From Verrucomicrobiota bacterium (GTDB taxonomy: Bacteria > Verrucomicrobiota > Verrucomicrobiia > Verrucomicrobiales > Akkermansiaceae), in the NCBI GenBank assembly GCA_026397725.1, contig JAPLUI010000462.1:1-46394 (forward strand): DNA of 46,394 bases. The letters run 5' to 3'. The notes beneath the pieces were generated by a model. That model made no database searches, was not told the DNA's origin, and saw nothing but the letters and a program-made list of their open reading frames with translations. A program made the translations under genes and the position numbers. Below are positions 1 through 7,319 of this stretch, in pieces (position 1 is the stretch's first letter; each line of letters starts with the position of its first letter).

Positions 1-125
1 CCCATGCGCGGATGATTCACGAATTCGTCTGAAACGCCAGCAAGTGCCGACTCATTTTCCGCCGGGATCAGGAACTGTGAGCCGTCTGGCAGCGGCAACC
101 CTGAAGCTCAGGGCGGCAGCCACCT

Positions 126-210
126 GATGATCCCGCAGATCCCGAGATCCCGATTCGATGCGTGCGAAGTGTCAAGTGGGCTCCTAATTGTTTGTCTGAC
201 ACACAGTGCC
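126..210. repeat. Imperfect direct repeat, copy 1
   Basis: From about 138 to 209 the sequence aligns, with a few small gaps and substitutions, to 7203-7270 in the same orientation. Shared blocks include GATCCCGAGAT, CCGATTCGA, GTGCGAAGTGTCA and the perfect 13-mer TGACACACAGTGC. The two copies bracket the six-gene island, so they may be ends of related insertion sequences or a duplicated target. Confidence 0.7.
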
Positions 211-305
211 ACTTATAAATGCGCTGCGATGAATATGAACGTCTTCCTGAAAGATGGCCACACCTATTTGTCTGTGGTCAGATACTTACGCCATGCGAGA
301 ATGGC

Positions 306-468
306 AAGAACACCTGGTCCAATCGCGTCCCGGCTGATCCTGAGAAAGCACCTGGCCCCATCGCATGATCTCGTTGCACGGATCGCCGCCATCCCATGTG
401 AGCATCACCGGAACGTCGCGTCCAGTGCGGTCGGCAAGATGTGAGAAAGCACCTGGTCCCATCGCATG
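306..468. repeat. Short repeat family around CACCTGGYCC
   Basis: A 27-bp unit at 341-367 (TGAGAAAGCACCTGG, then CCCCATCGCATG) recurs at 442-468 with one mismatch. A third, shorter relative (AACACCTGGTCCAATCGCGT) lies just upstream, from about 309. No coding explanation was found; this may be debris of mobile DNA. Confidence 0.55.
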
Positions 469-659
469 CACTTCCACGCACAGCGTAAGGGCGGACCGTC
501 CGTTGCGTCCCCGGGACAGGGGTGATTTATTCGAAGACATGGCCCCAGCCTAACAGACCGCGCCGCCACGCATAGGGGGAGAAATTGAGGACGTTTACAG
601 TGAGATTGTCTTTATCCCCCGATGCTGAACGGTGAAAGTCCTTACGGCCTGTCTAAAGA

Positions 660-1418
660 TCAAAATAGCAACCTATTATCAGCAAGTCTTGGTAAATTCG
701 AAAGATATGATTCGCAGACCACAAGGTCTCTTTCGTTGTCGAGTTCGAACCACGGCTCCGAAATCGGGGTGGTGTGAATTTCAAAGCCTGATGCGATGAG
801 TCCCGACAGCATCGAGGTCATGTCTAAACGGTCTCTACACTGTGGGGGAAATGCCTTCAGAAAAGACTCCACAGCATTCCAGCCAGGAGGGCTGAATTTG
901 AGGAGTCCCATGAATTGTCCCTGGATATCCTCAATTTGTTGTGCGCGGGCGCCGATTTCGAGAAGAATCCCTCTGTCGTTGATTCGAAAAGTTTCCGCGT
1001 CCTCTAGAGGATTCTCAAAGCGCGCTTCCCACAGTTCCCGCCAGCGGGGATCGAATGTGATGGCGATGTCGCCGGGAGTGGTAAGAAGCGATTGAACGGC
1101 AGAAGGTCCGTAGACGATATCGGAATAACTAACGACGCATGTGGTGGAGGACATCCACTCGTGAGCACAGACAAGTGACATGACCATATTGGTTTCGTGC
1201 CACCGTGGGTTGTCAAAAGTGTGTAGTCCGGGAAGGTTGATTCTCCCGGCCAGGTAACCTCTCACTATGCCTATTTCAGAGATACCCGCTTCACGAAGAG
1301 CGTTCAACTGCCGTTGGAGAAGTGGTGTTCCCGCCACTGGCACCAGGCACTTTGGGCAATCATCGGTAAGATTCCCAAGTCGGCTGCCCCGGCCAGCGGC
1401 AAGGATTATGGCTTTCAT
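660..1418 (-). CDS. LicC-like nucleotidyltransferase, probable CTP:phosphoglutamine cytidylyltransferase
   Basis: This 252-residue protein belongs to the NTP_transferase family. The N-terminus carries the nucleotide-binding signature (LAAGRGSRLGNLT, then PKCLVPVAGTPLL), and SYSDIVY near residue 115 supplies the metal-binding Asp. The segment TNMVMSLVCAHEW and the later LEDAETFRI resemble phosphocholine cytidylyltransferase (LicC)-type enzymes. The start codon overlaps the stop of the upstream amidotransferase gene (ATGA), so the two are translationally coupled. With the PEP-synthase-like and CysC-like neighbours, the best match is the role of C. jejuni Cj1416, making CDP-L-glutamine from CTP and L-glutamine phosphate. 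That assignment is inferred from context. On sequence alone it could be another sugar- or choline-phosphate nucleotidyltransferase. Confidence 0.8.
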   Translation of the reverse strand: MKAIILAAGRGSRLGNLTDDCPKCLVPVAGTPLLQRQLNALREAGISEIGIVRGYLAGRINLPGLHTFDNPRWHETNMVMSLVCAHEWMSSTTCVVSYSDIVYGPSAVQSLLTTPGDIAITFDPRWRELWEARFENPLEDAETFRINDRGILLEIGARAQQIEDIQGQFMGLLKFSPPGWNAVESFLKAFPPQCRDRLDMTSMLSGLIASGFEIHTTPISEPWFELDNERDLVVCESYLSNLPRLADNRLLF

Positions 1419-2059
1419 TTTCCAGTTTCTATGTTGAAATGGGCTCGGAAGAGCATTTCATCTTCGGGATCGACGGGGTTGCTCCGTTCTGGATGCCACA
1501 TGATGCAGACGATGGGTAGAAATACGTGCCGTATAGCCTTAATAACGCCATCACCGGCTGTAGCAAATACTTCGAGTTCAGGGACGGACTCCCTCGAACC
1601 CCATCTGTGATAGCTGTTTACATTGCGGGTGGTGCCGTTATACAAGATATCCTGGCTCACCGCGACATGGCCTTCGACCTTTGAGAGTGGCACGCCGAAA
1701 TAGTGCTGGACGAATTGCATACCGCGGCATACACCGAGAAGCGGAAGACGGCTATCCATGCAGAAGCGCAGAACAAATGATTCGGTCTTGTCACGTTCTG
1801 GGGCGTCGCCACCATAAGCGACGAGGTCGTTCCCTCCTGTCAGCAACGCCCCAGCAACGGGAGTTGAACCAAGAATTCGCATGGTTGTTTCGATATGGTT
1901 AGGAATAATAACAGGCTGGATGCCACATTCAGCTAGAAAAAGCCACCAACTCTGGTCTAGACTATCACGGCGCTCCCGCACATTGGGAATTATTATTACG
2001 CTCTGGCTGACGGCGACACGGATCACAGGAGAATATGTATATTTTGAATTGCAAGTCAT
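1415..2059 (-). CDS. Class I glutamine amidotransferase, probable gamma-glutamyl-CDP-amidate hydrolase
   Basis: This 214-residue protein has a peptidase C26/PuuD-type fold. The nucleophile is Cys111 in LLGVCRGMQ; His189 and Glu191 in MWHPER complete the triad; TGGND (residues 74-78) is the oxyanion-side motif. No synthetase domain is attached, so it is a free-standing hydrolase. In the MeOPN pathway the equivalent enzyme (Cj1417) hydrolyses CDP-L-glutamine to cytidine diphosphoramidate and glutamate. Here the gene overlaps its upstream neighbour (the glutamine-kinase-like gene) and its downstream neighbour (the cytidylyltransferase) by 4 bp each, as expected for sequential pathway steps. Ordinary gamma-glutamyl-GABA hydrolase activity is the alternative, but no polyamine genes lie nearby. 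Confidence 0.82.
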   Translation of the reverse strand: MTCNSKYTYSPVIRVAVSQSVIIIPNVRERRDSLDQSWWLFLAECGIQPVIIPNHIETTMRILGSTPVAGALLTGGNDLVAYGGDAPERDKTESFVLRFCMDSRLPLLGVCRGMQFVQHYFGVPLSKVEGHVAVSQDILYNGTTRNVNSYHRWGSRESVPELEVFATAGDGVIKAIRHVFLPIVCIMWHPERSNPVDPEDEMLFRAHFNIETGK

Positions 2060-4386
2060 TCGAGCGCCCGGACGATGTGGTTAGTACCATCAATCTCGAT
2101 GGCTAACGCTTTGCTTAGCTGACTATAACGCGATTCGCCAACGCCGGTCACCGCAGGAATTCCAAGCTCCAGGGCGCGGATCGCCATGTGGGAATTCGCG
2201 CCGCCGTAGGCAGTAACCAAGCCTAGTATCTGTCGTGAGAATAACCAATCGTAACCAGGATCGGCGCTCAATACTACAGCGATTTTGTGTTCAGGCGCAT
2301 CGTGCCGATCAATATTTGCGACAGGGGCAGTGACATTCATTTGGGTGATAAAGTTTGGCTCCGTCTGCATCGTCTCGAAAGCCCAAACATCTTCAGGTTG
2401 AAATATTAGGCTTGGAAGTATAGTGATGCAGGTTCTTGAGTACGCATGCTTCCCTCTCGCCACTGCACTTCTAAGATTTGCCGCAACCTCCGTTCTTCGT
2501 TTACGTAAAGATTTGATAGTTCCAATATCCACGTATGACATCTCCTCGGATGTTAGGCCATATTGCTCACCGAGTCGTTTTATGCCCGTAAGGGCATCGC
2601 TTAAGTTCCGCGTGAACTCGAACTTGGCCCATTCCCGGCCCCGAATGGCTTGTCTCACAAATTGTAGCAGTTCAGGCGCTCTAAATGAGAAGTTGTGGTG
2701 CCGAAGAAGGCTATTTATGGCCCGGGTAGTTTGGGCAGAAATGTGGTATCGTGGTTGGTGGTCTCGTGGTTCGCCCGCTCGTGTCCAATTGAAATAGCGT
2801 TCGGGGGCTTCGTCGTACCGCGGCGAAAGAATGTCGTAGGTGCCGGGTCTCAAATGGCCGTATTTCTTTAGGAATGCATGCCTTGGCAGGGTGCAGAAGT
2901 CGCGTTGCAATGCACTGACGACCGCGTCAACGCTACCCAGAAATGCAATGCGGTCCTCGGACGATAATGCGCCTTTTATTACTAGTGAATTGAGCATTTG
3001 AACGGCGATGAAACCTGCTCTTGCAAGTCCTGCAAATGGCAGGGTTCCATACGCAGCGCAGTCACGCAGCATGGCATTCACATAATTAGGTTGGTCGTTC
3101 CTTCGGTAGGCGGGTAGAAAGCGGCGCTTTTGAAGCATTTGGACCCTGACTAAATCGTCTCGCCACGTGCCGATTCCCCTAACAATACGTTCTGTGAGTA
3201 TAAAAAGGCTCGCTCTTATCGCGGCGCGTTCTCGAGAATTAAAGCCATACTCGGCGAGCACAGATAGTTGTTCCGTGATTGTCAGATCATAACATGATAG
3301 TACAATTTCAAACTCTACCTTATCATGCAAATGCGGCTGAGTGCGCAGCTTTTCTAAATAATAGGCGACTAAGCGCCAGGCAATCTTGTCGTCAAGAGTC
3401 TTGGGCACAAACGAGGTGAAGCTGGCGCGAACGTCTATATACGGAAGGCCCGAGAACTCGGCGAGAAGTGGCACGTTCCGCATATCTCTGTAGCCATAGA
3501 TATGTCTTGCTTGGGACCAGATGGAATCGGTAACAAGATCACGGTAAAGGGAAAGTGCGAGAGGCTTTGGGCGGATTCCAATCATCTCCGCGGGATTCCA
3601 ATCTGGCATTACTCCAAAGCACGTCGTGTTGCCGAGCGTAGGCGGAGACGCTACTTGCGCAGTCACTATTTTTTTCTCTATTTGTCTCAATATGCGCCTG
3701 TGGGAGTTCAGAAATGTCCGCGGCGGTGGCGGCAACGCTCTGACTTGGAAGACGATAACACGACCATCTGCGGAGATTCCAAATTCCATTTCGATTCGGT
3801 CGTGACCTAGCACTCGCTGGAGTTCATCCATTACGCCGACAAGCGACTTGAGGCTGGAATCGCGGGGCCTTAATCGAGTATGATAAGATGCCAGATACCA
3901 CGTGTGCATGCTCGGCGCATCTCCAGCAGTCACGCTACCCTCCTGGGGCTGAGTGGTCCAATTCACTACACGATAAGGCGCTCCGGTGCTCGGGTCGCAC
4001 AAGCACGCAACCCCGCTTGCAGCCATGTTTAGCAACTCAGGCTGAATCAGAACTTGGTCACGCGCCGCCGCTCTTCCGTAGGAATCGAACACGGTCTCTA
4101 CCGCAGAGGCGACGGCTTGCGGCCCCAATACGCCGCGAATGCTCTTGTACGCACCTGCTTGTGACTTCCCTTCTGAGTCCTCTAGCAACCTACTGCTTCG
4201 AACGATAAGCTGGTCCCCCGCCCACTCTTTTGCACGCAATCTATTCAGGACTTCGACTGAGCTTCTCCTCCATTGAGAATAGGTGAAACTCAAAAGAGGT
4301 AGGATTTGACCCTTCTGTAAAATTGCGGAAAGGCGTGCGAGTGTATTAGCTTTTGTTCCAAGTAGAGTTTGGTGTTTACTATTCAT
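2056..4386 (-). CDS. PEP-synthase-like phosphotransferase, probable L-glutamine kinase
   Basis: This 776-residue protein combines an N-terminal PPDK/PEP-synthase ATP-grasp module with a C-terminal phosphohistidine swivelling domain. The ATP-grasp part shows IVRSSRLLEDSEGKSQAGAY near residues 62-81 and a later FQVRALP strand near 215. The phosphohistidine is His733, in GGANSHMAIRALELGIPAVTG. A middle region of roughly 430 residues replaces the PEP-binding barrel of true PEP synthase. The same ATP-grasp, linker and phospho-His layout and length is known in C. jejuni Cj1418, which phosphorylates the amide of L-glutamine with ATP, giving AMP and phosphate. The operon position between a methyltransferase and the amidohydrolase supports that role. 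A rifampin-phosphotransferase-like antibiotic kinase has the same architecture and is the main alternative. Confidence 0.8.
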   Translation of the reverse strand: MNSKHQTLLGTKANTLARLSAILQKGQILPLLSFTYSQWRRSSVEVLNRLRAKEWAGDQLIVRSSRLLEDSEGKSQAGAYKSIRGVLGPQAVASAVETVFDSYGRAAARDQVLIQPELLNMAASGVACLCDPSTGAPYRVVNWTTQPQEGSVTAGDAPSMHTWYLASYHTRLRPRDSSLKSLVGVMDELQRVLGHDRIEMEFGISADGRVIVFQVRALPPPPRTFLNSHRRILRQIEKKIVTAQVASPPTLGNTTCFGVMPDWNPAEMIGIRPKPLALSLYRDLVTDSIWSQARHIYGYRDMRNVPLLAEFSGLPYIDVRASFTSFVPKTLDDKIAWRLVAYYLEKLRTQPHLHDKVEFEIVLSCYDLTITEQLSVLAEYGFNSRERAAIRASLFILTERIVRGIGTWRDDLVRVQMLQKRRFLPAYRRNDQPNYVNAMLRDCAAYGTLPFAGLARAGFIAVQMLNSLVIKGALSSEDRIAFLGSVDAVVSALQRDFCTLPRHAFLKKYGHLRPGTYDILSPRYDEAPERYFNWTRAGEPRDHQPRYHISAQTTRAINSLLRHHNFSFRAPELLQFVRQAIRGREWAKFEFTRNLSDALTGIKRLGEQYGLTSEEMSYVDIGTIKSLRKRRTEVAANLRSAVARGKHAYSRTCITILPSLIFQPEDVWAFETMQTEPNFITQMNVTAPVANIDRHDAPEHKIAVVLSADPGYDWLFSRQILGLVTAYGGANSHMAIRALELGIPAVTGVGESRYSQLSKALAIEIDGTNHIVRALE

Positions 4387-4389
4387 CTC

Positions 4390-5154
4390 TTACCGCTTGA
4401 GAACTTGAGCGGCCCAGACTCGAGTTACATAGGGCACTTGAATTTCATCACCAGCAAGGCGTGAGACCAAGACTTTGATTTCACTTAGTATTTGTTCGAA
4501 AGCAGACCCCGCTTGTTGTATAAGCGTCGCGTGGGAACGCCAGGCGTTCAGCCAACTAGCGGTTGGGAGAAGATGCGAAATGTGTTCCTCAATGCACACG
4601 ATTTCAGCGAAAGCCGTGCTAGAGCGAATGATCTCGGTTTGATCTTCGCTCCGCGATCCCCGGCTGAACCCTGGAATGTGGCGACAGATGAGAGAATCTA
4701 CTTGTTCTTGAATAGGGTCGTTTCGATCACGATAATTCCAGAGGCAGGCAAACCATGCATTGTGGCGCAATATGCGGGCGGACTCGATAAGCGCGGCGTG
4801 TCTTTGTGTGGTATTGAAAGATGAACCATACGTGACCAACGAGTATCGGTTGGCGGTCATCCCTGTGCTCTCGCCCGTGCCAACCACCCACCGCACTTTT
4901 GAAAATCTCGAGGTCTTTGCAGCCCCTATGTTTCTCATCGCCTGGTTAGGTTCAACGGCATCTACTGTCAGACCACGACGCAAAAGCTCGGTCGTTAACT
5001 TCCCTGTTCCGGCACCGATATCACAGCAGAGATCTCCATTCCTGATTTGAGCAACAGCGAGTATTCGATCAATTGCTCTTGGCGCGTACCCGGGGCGGTA
5101 AACATAATGCTCAGCCAGATGGGTATAATCCCATTCGCAGTATTTAGGGGTCAT
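4390..5154 (-). CDS. Class I SAM-dependent methyltransferase
   Basis: This 254-residue protein has SAM motif I (CDIGAGTGKLT, near residue 45), an acidic residue at the end of strand 2 (VDAVEPN) and a motif resembling post-I/II around LVTYGSSFN. Its start lies inside the 3' end of the CysC-like kinase gene (11-bp overlap), with TAGGA about 8 nt upstream of the ATG. Its stop is 3 bp from the next gene. In the C. jejuni MeOPN locus two methyltransferases (Cj1419, Cj1420) sit beside the glutamine kinase gene and are thought to add the O-methyl group. This single gene is the natural counterpart, but the acceptor cannot be read from the sequence. Confidence 0.8.
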   Translation of the reverse strand: MTPKYCEWDYTHLAEHYVYRPGYAPRAIDRILAVAQIRNGDLCCDIGAGTGKLTTELLRRGLTVDAVEPNQAMRNIGAAKTSRFSKVRWVVGTGESTGMTANRYSLVTYGSSFNTTQRHAALIESARILRHNAWFACLWNYRDRNDPIQEQVDSLICRHIPGFSRGSRSEDQTEIIRSSTAFAEIVCIEEHISHLLPTASWLNAWRSHATLIQQAGSAFEQILSEIKVLVSRLAGDEIQVPYVTRVWAAQVLKR

Positions 5155-5689
5155 AAGTTTTTCCTAGAAGGGCAGAGTAAATGAGCGCGCAAGCCGCATC
5201 TGGTGTCATATCACCGTAGTTGTCGATGACCATGTCGGCATCCTGAGGGAATTCCGCAAGAACTCCGAAGCCTATTACGTCACTCTTGCGTCTCGCGCCA
5301 TCGCTGACGTAGAGATCATTCCGGTCTCGCTTTTTGAGTTCCTGAAGTGGCACTCGTAACCATATCTCAAAATACTTTGGAATGTTTTGGCGATTCCATT
5401 CCTGAACTGTTCTGAAAAGTGAGATTGTGGCACAAATTACGAGGTGACCCTGGCTTGAGAGCTCTCTAGAAAGATTTGAATAGAAGGAAGCGAGTTGCCG
5501 CCGATCTTCAGCGGAGTATCCAAATTGCCTCGGCAGCAAACTGCGGATTCTGTCTCCGTCGATTATTACTGGTATTACTCCTAGGGCGCAGAGCTTGTCA
5601 GCAAGTTTCGAGGCCACTGTGCTCTTTCCGGCGCACGAGAGGCCAGTGATCCAGATTACTCTTCCTCGTAGTAAATTTTGATTTCTCAT
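5144..5689 (-). CDS. CysC-like kinase, probable cytidine diphosphoramidate 3'-kinase
   Basis: This 181-residue P-loop kinase resembles APS kinase. Walker A is GLSCAGKST (residues 16-24), followed by IDGDRIRSLL near 44 and a nucleotide-lid-like segment with KKRDRNDLY. The typical APS-kinase FTGID segment is not visible; the corresponding region reads DVIGFGVLAEFP. No ATP sulfurylase or sulfite-reduction gene is nearby, which argues against PAPS synthesis. In the MeOPN pathway the APS-kinase homologue Cj1415 phosphorylates the 3'-OH of CDP-phosphoramidate. A clear Shine-Dalgarno (GAGAGGT) lies just upstream of the ATG, unlike most host genes in this window. Confidence 0.8.
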   Translation of the reverse strand: MRNQNLLRGRVIWITGLSCAGKSTVASKLADKLCALGVIPVIIDGDRIRSLLPRQFGYSAEDRRQLASFYSNLSRELSSQGHLVICATISLFRTVQEWNRQNIPKYFEIWLRVPLQELKKRDRNDLYVSDGARRKSDVIGFGVLAEFPQDADMVIDNYGDMTPDAACALIYSALLGKTYDP

Positions 5690-5716
5690 ACACCTCTCGA
5701 TAGAATTACTACCCTG

Positions 5717-6643
5717 CTACAAACCTAGGAGTGTTGGTTCGTAACCGAGGGCTTCAATAACGTCCTCCCCGCACTGAGAGAACCGGTGCTTTAGGCTGCG
5801 GCTGAATACGGATTTCCATTCGCCGGAGATCCCTGTTCTCTGCACTTGTGACGTGTCCTCATGGCCTGGCTTGCGTCCAGTTTTTCGTTCAAAACTGTGT
5901 AAGTCAACAATTTCTTGCACAGTTCTGTCATCAACCTCAAATTTCAGAAAAGAAAGGATCCGTTTCCAGTGAAAATGTGTGTTATTAAGCATATCTTCAT
6001 AGCGAATTATGATCGAGCGGTGCGGATCTCTGTTTTGTAGCCACCCGCGTATCCAAGTAAGAATCGTCTTTTCAAACGAGCCGGAGAACAATTTCTGAGC
6101 AATATAATCTTGCAGTGAATATTGCGTGGCAAGTGAATAGTCAATATGATAGGGAGTCCTTCGGATGTGCCAGTATTGGGATATGATGGTATCACGAGGA
6201 TCCCTTACAGTAATTATGTACTTAAGGCCCGTCGCCTTCAGGAGAGTAGCATTCTCGAGTGTGCCGTACGAATGGGATTTCACAACCACGAGCTTACCAG
6301 ACAATTCCTCAAAGGCACCAGCGTATAGGGCATGTTCATTTATCTCCCCTTGTAGATATGTTTGATTCCATTTTACTGGCGAAAATTGAGCAAATCCTGG
6401 TAGTGAGGAGTGGAGGTTCGCCATCCATCCAGATCCGCTGTTGCCGAGACCTGCAACGTAAACTAGATGTTGGGGATATTGATGCTTTTTCAGGAGGTAA
6501 TTGAGGCGGTTCTTAGACCTTTTTCTTATGCCCAATACTACCATTTTGGTTAGAAAAAGAAAGCCGAGCCGACGATGCATCACGATAAGGTGCCTAAATC
6601 TTGCAAGAAGATAGCTGGCTTTGTAAGTTTGCGGAAACCACAT
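5717..6643 (-). CDS. Sulfotransferase-fold protein, candidate phosphoramidate transferase
   Basis: This 308-residue protein has the PAPS-sulfotransferase core. The 5'-phosphosulfate loop region is GLGNSGSGWM (65-74), KSH lies at 122-124, the 3'-phosphate-binding segment is RDPRDTIIS (147-155), and the C-terminal GISGEWKSVF (271-280) resembles the RKGxxGDWK motif. A basic, hydrophobic N-terminal 60 residues precede the fold. It is the first gene of the operon, 27 bp before the kinase gene. Since the kinase is predicted to make a 3'-phosphonucleotide donor resembling PAPS, this enzyme could transfer phosphoramidate rather than sulfate to a sugar. That is inference; a genuine sulfotransferase fed by PAPS made elsewhere remains possible. 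No strong Shine-Dalgarno sequence or promoter is evident upstream. Confidence 0.78.
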   Translation of the reverse strand: MWFPQTYKASYLLARFRHLIVMHRRLGFLFLTKMVVLGIRKRSKNRLNYLLKKHQYPQHLVYVAGLGNSGSGWMANLHSSLPGFAQFSPVKWNQTYLQGEINEHALYAGAFEELSGKLVVVKSHSYGTLENATLLKATGLKYIITVRDPRDTIISQYWHIRRTPYHIDYSLATQYSLQDYIAQKLFSGSFEKTILTWIRGWLQNRDPHRSIIIRYEDMLNNTHFHWKRILSFLKFEVDDRTVQEIVDLHSFERKTGRKPGHEDTSQVQRTGISGEWKSVFSRSLKHRFSQCGEDVIEALGYEPTLLGL

Positions 6644-6661
6644 AAATGGATTGATAGTTTG

Positions 6662-6689
6662 ACTGCTAAGAAATTACTGCTAAGAAATT
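6662..6689. repeat. Perfect 14-bp tandem duplication
   Basis: ACTGCTAAGAAATT occurs twice back to back, 19-46 bp upstream of the first codon of the minus-strand island operon. It lies where a promoter or operator would be expected, but its function is unknown. Confidence 0.85.
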
Positions 6690-6929
6690 GCTTTGGGATG
6701 AAGGCCATTGAAAGAGCCGGTGGCCGGACCGGAGGGCGGGGAAAAGGGGGCGGAAACGGCACAAAAGCCCCAGCCCCGGAGCCGACCAAGGCGTTGGTCC
6801 GGCGGGATCATGCAGGGAAATGGGGGATTTCGTCAGAATCATGGTAAATCTCCTCGGACGCGAAAATACCTATCCTATCCGCGTTGTCGAGGATTGTTTT
6901 TCGAAACTCTTCGGGCAGCGGATTCTTGA

Positions 6930-7195
6930 GGTGTGGGACGCCTTCGAGTTCAGGTGTATTTCCATTTCGTTGAGCTGCCCGAAGAGCGCAGTCAGGGTGC
7001 GATCAACCACCGGGCGGGAGCCGCGATGGATTTCGACATGGAGCAGGCCCGCGCTTGGATCGGGACTGAGGTCCGTTTCCGTGACGAACCGATCCTGCAA
7101 CAGGTGCCGGGCGGCGGCGTTGTCGATGGTCGTGGAGCGCACCCATGAGCAGCGGGCGGTTTCGGCGGTAGGCGATCATGTGCATGGCGTCGAGC
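6930..7195 (-). pseudogene. Remnant of a transposase C-terminus
   Basis: Read on the minus strand, about 80 codons resemble the C-terminal part of transposases common in Planctomycetes and Verrucomicrobia. MHMIAYR (near 7165) is followed, after a one-base frame shift at about 7140, by ARHLLQDRFVTETDLSPDP, then LLHVEIHRGSRP and LTALFGQLNEMEIHL. The upstream catalytic part is missing, so the copy is dead. It abuts direct repeat copy 2 and suggests insertion-sequence activity at this island border. The family assignment is from memory of the sequence pattern. Confidence 0.55.
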
Positions 7196-7200
7196 GGCCG

Positions 7201-7270
7201 CTGATCCCGAGATGCCGATTCGAGGTGCGAAGTGTCATGGACTCCTGATGGTTGGTCTGACACACAGTGC
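7201..7270. repeat. Imperfect direct repeat, copy 2
   Basis: This is the partner of 126-210 in the same orientation, ending in the perfect 13-mer TGACACACAGTGC. It lies between the transposase remnant and trpD, so the two copies enclose the lower-G+C six-gene block. Confidence 0.7.
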
Positions 7271-7319
7271 GGGGATTGATGGCTCTTTGATAGTGCCCGT
7301 GAGTTGTCTGTGGCGCCCG

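Larger units (their letters stand above)
1..659. other. Non-coding island flank with repeat scars
   Basis: I see no convincing gene here; the short open frames on both strands have no recognisable protein features. The stretch carries one copy of a direct repeat (126-210) that recurs at 7201-7270, and an internal short repeat family (306-468). G+C is lower than in the housekeeping part of the window. It probably represents decayed mobile DNA at the edge of the phosphoramidate-type island. Confidence 0.6.
6644..7319. other. Gene-free junction between island and trpD
   Basis: This stretch contains the upstream region of the island operon, a very G-rich segment (about 6715-6755), a decayed transposase end (6930-7195) and direct repeat copy 2 (7201-7270). 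The plus-strand open frames crossing it run antisense to the transposase scar and trpD and look non-coding. Confidence 0.6.

Noticed and set aside
660..6643. Reading the CysC-like and sulfotransferase-like genes as a PAPS sulfation pathway
   Set aside because: No ATP sulfurylase is present and the other operon members (glutamine-kinase-like, amidohydrolase, cytidylyltransferase) have no role in sulfation. The phosphoramidate pathway explains the whole set.
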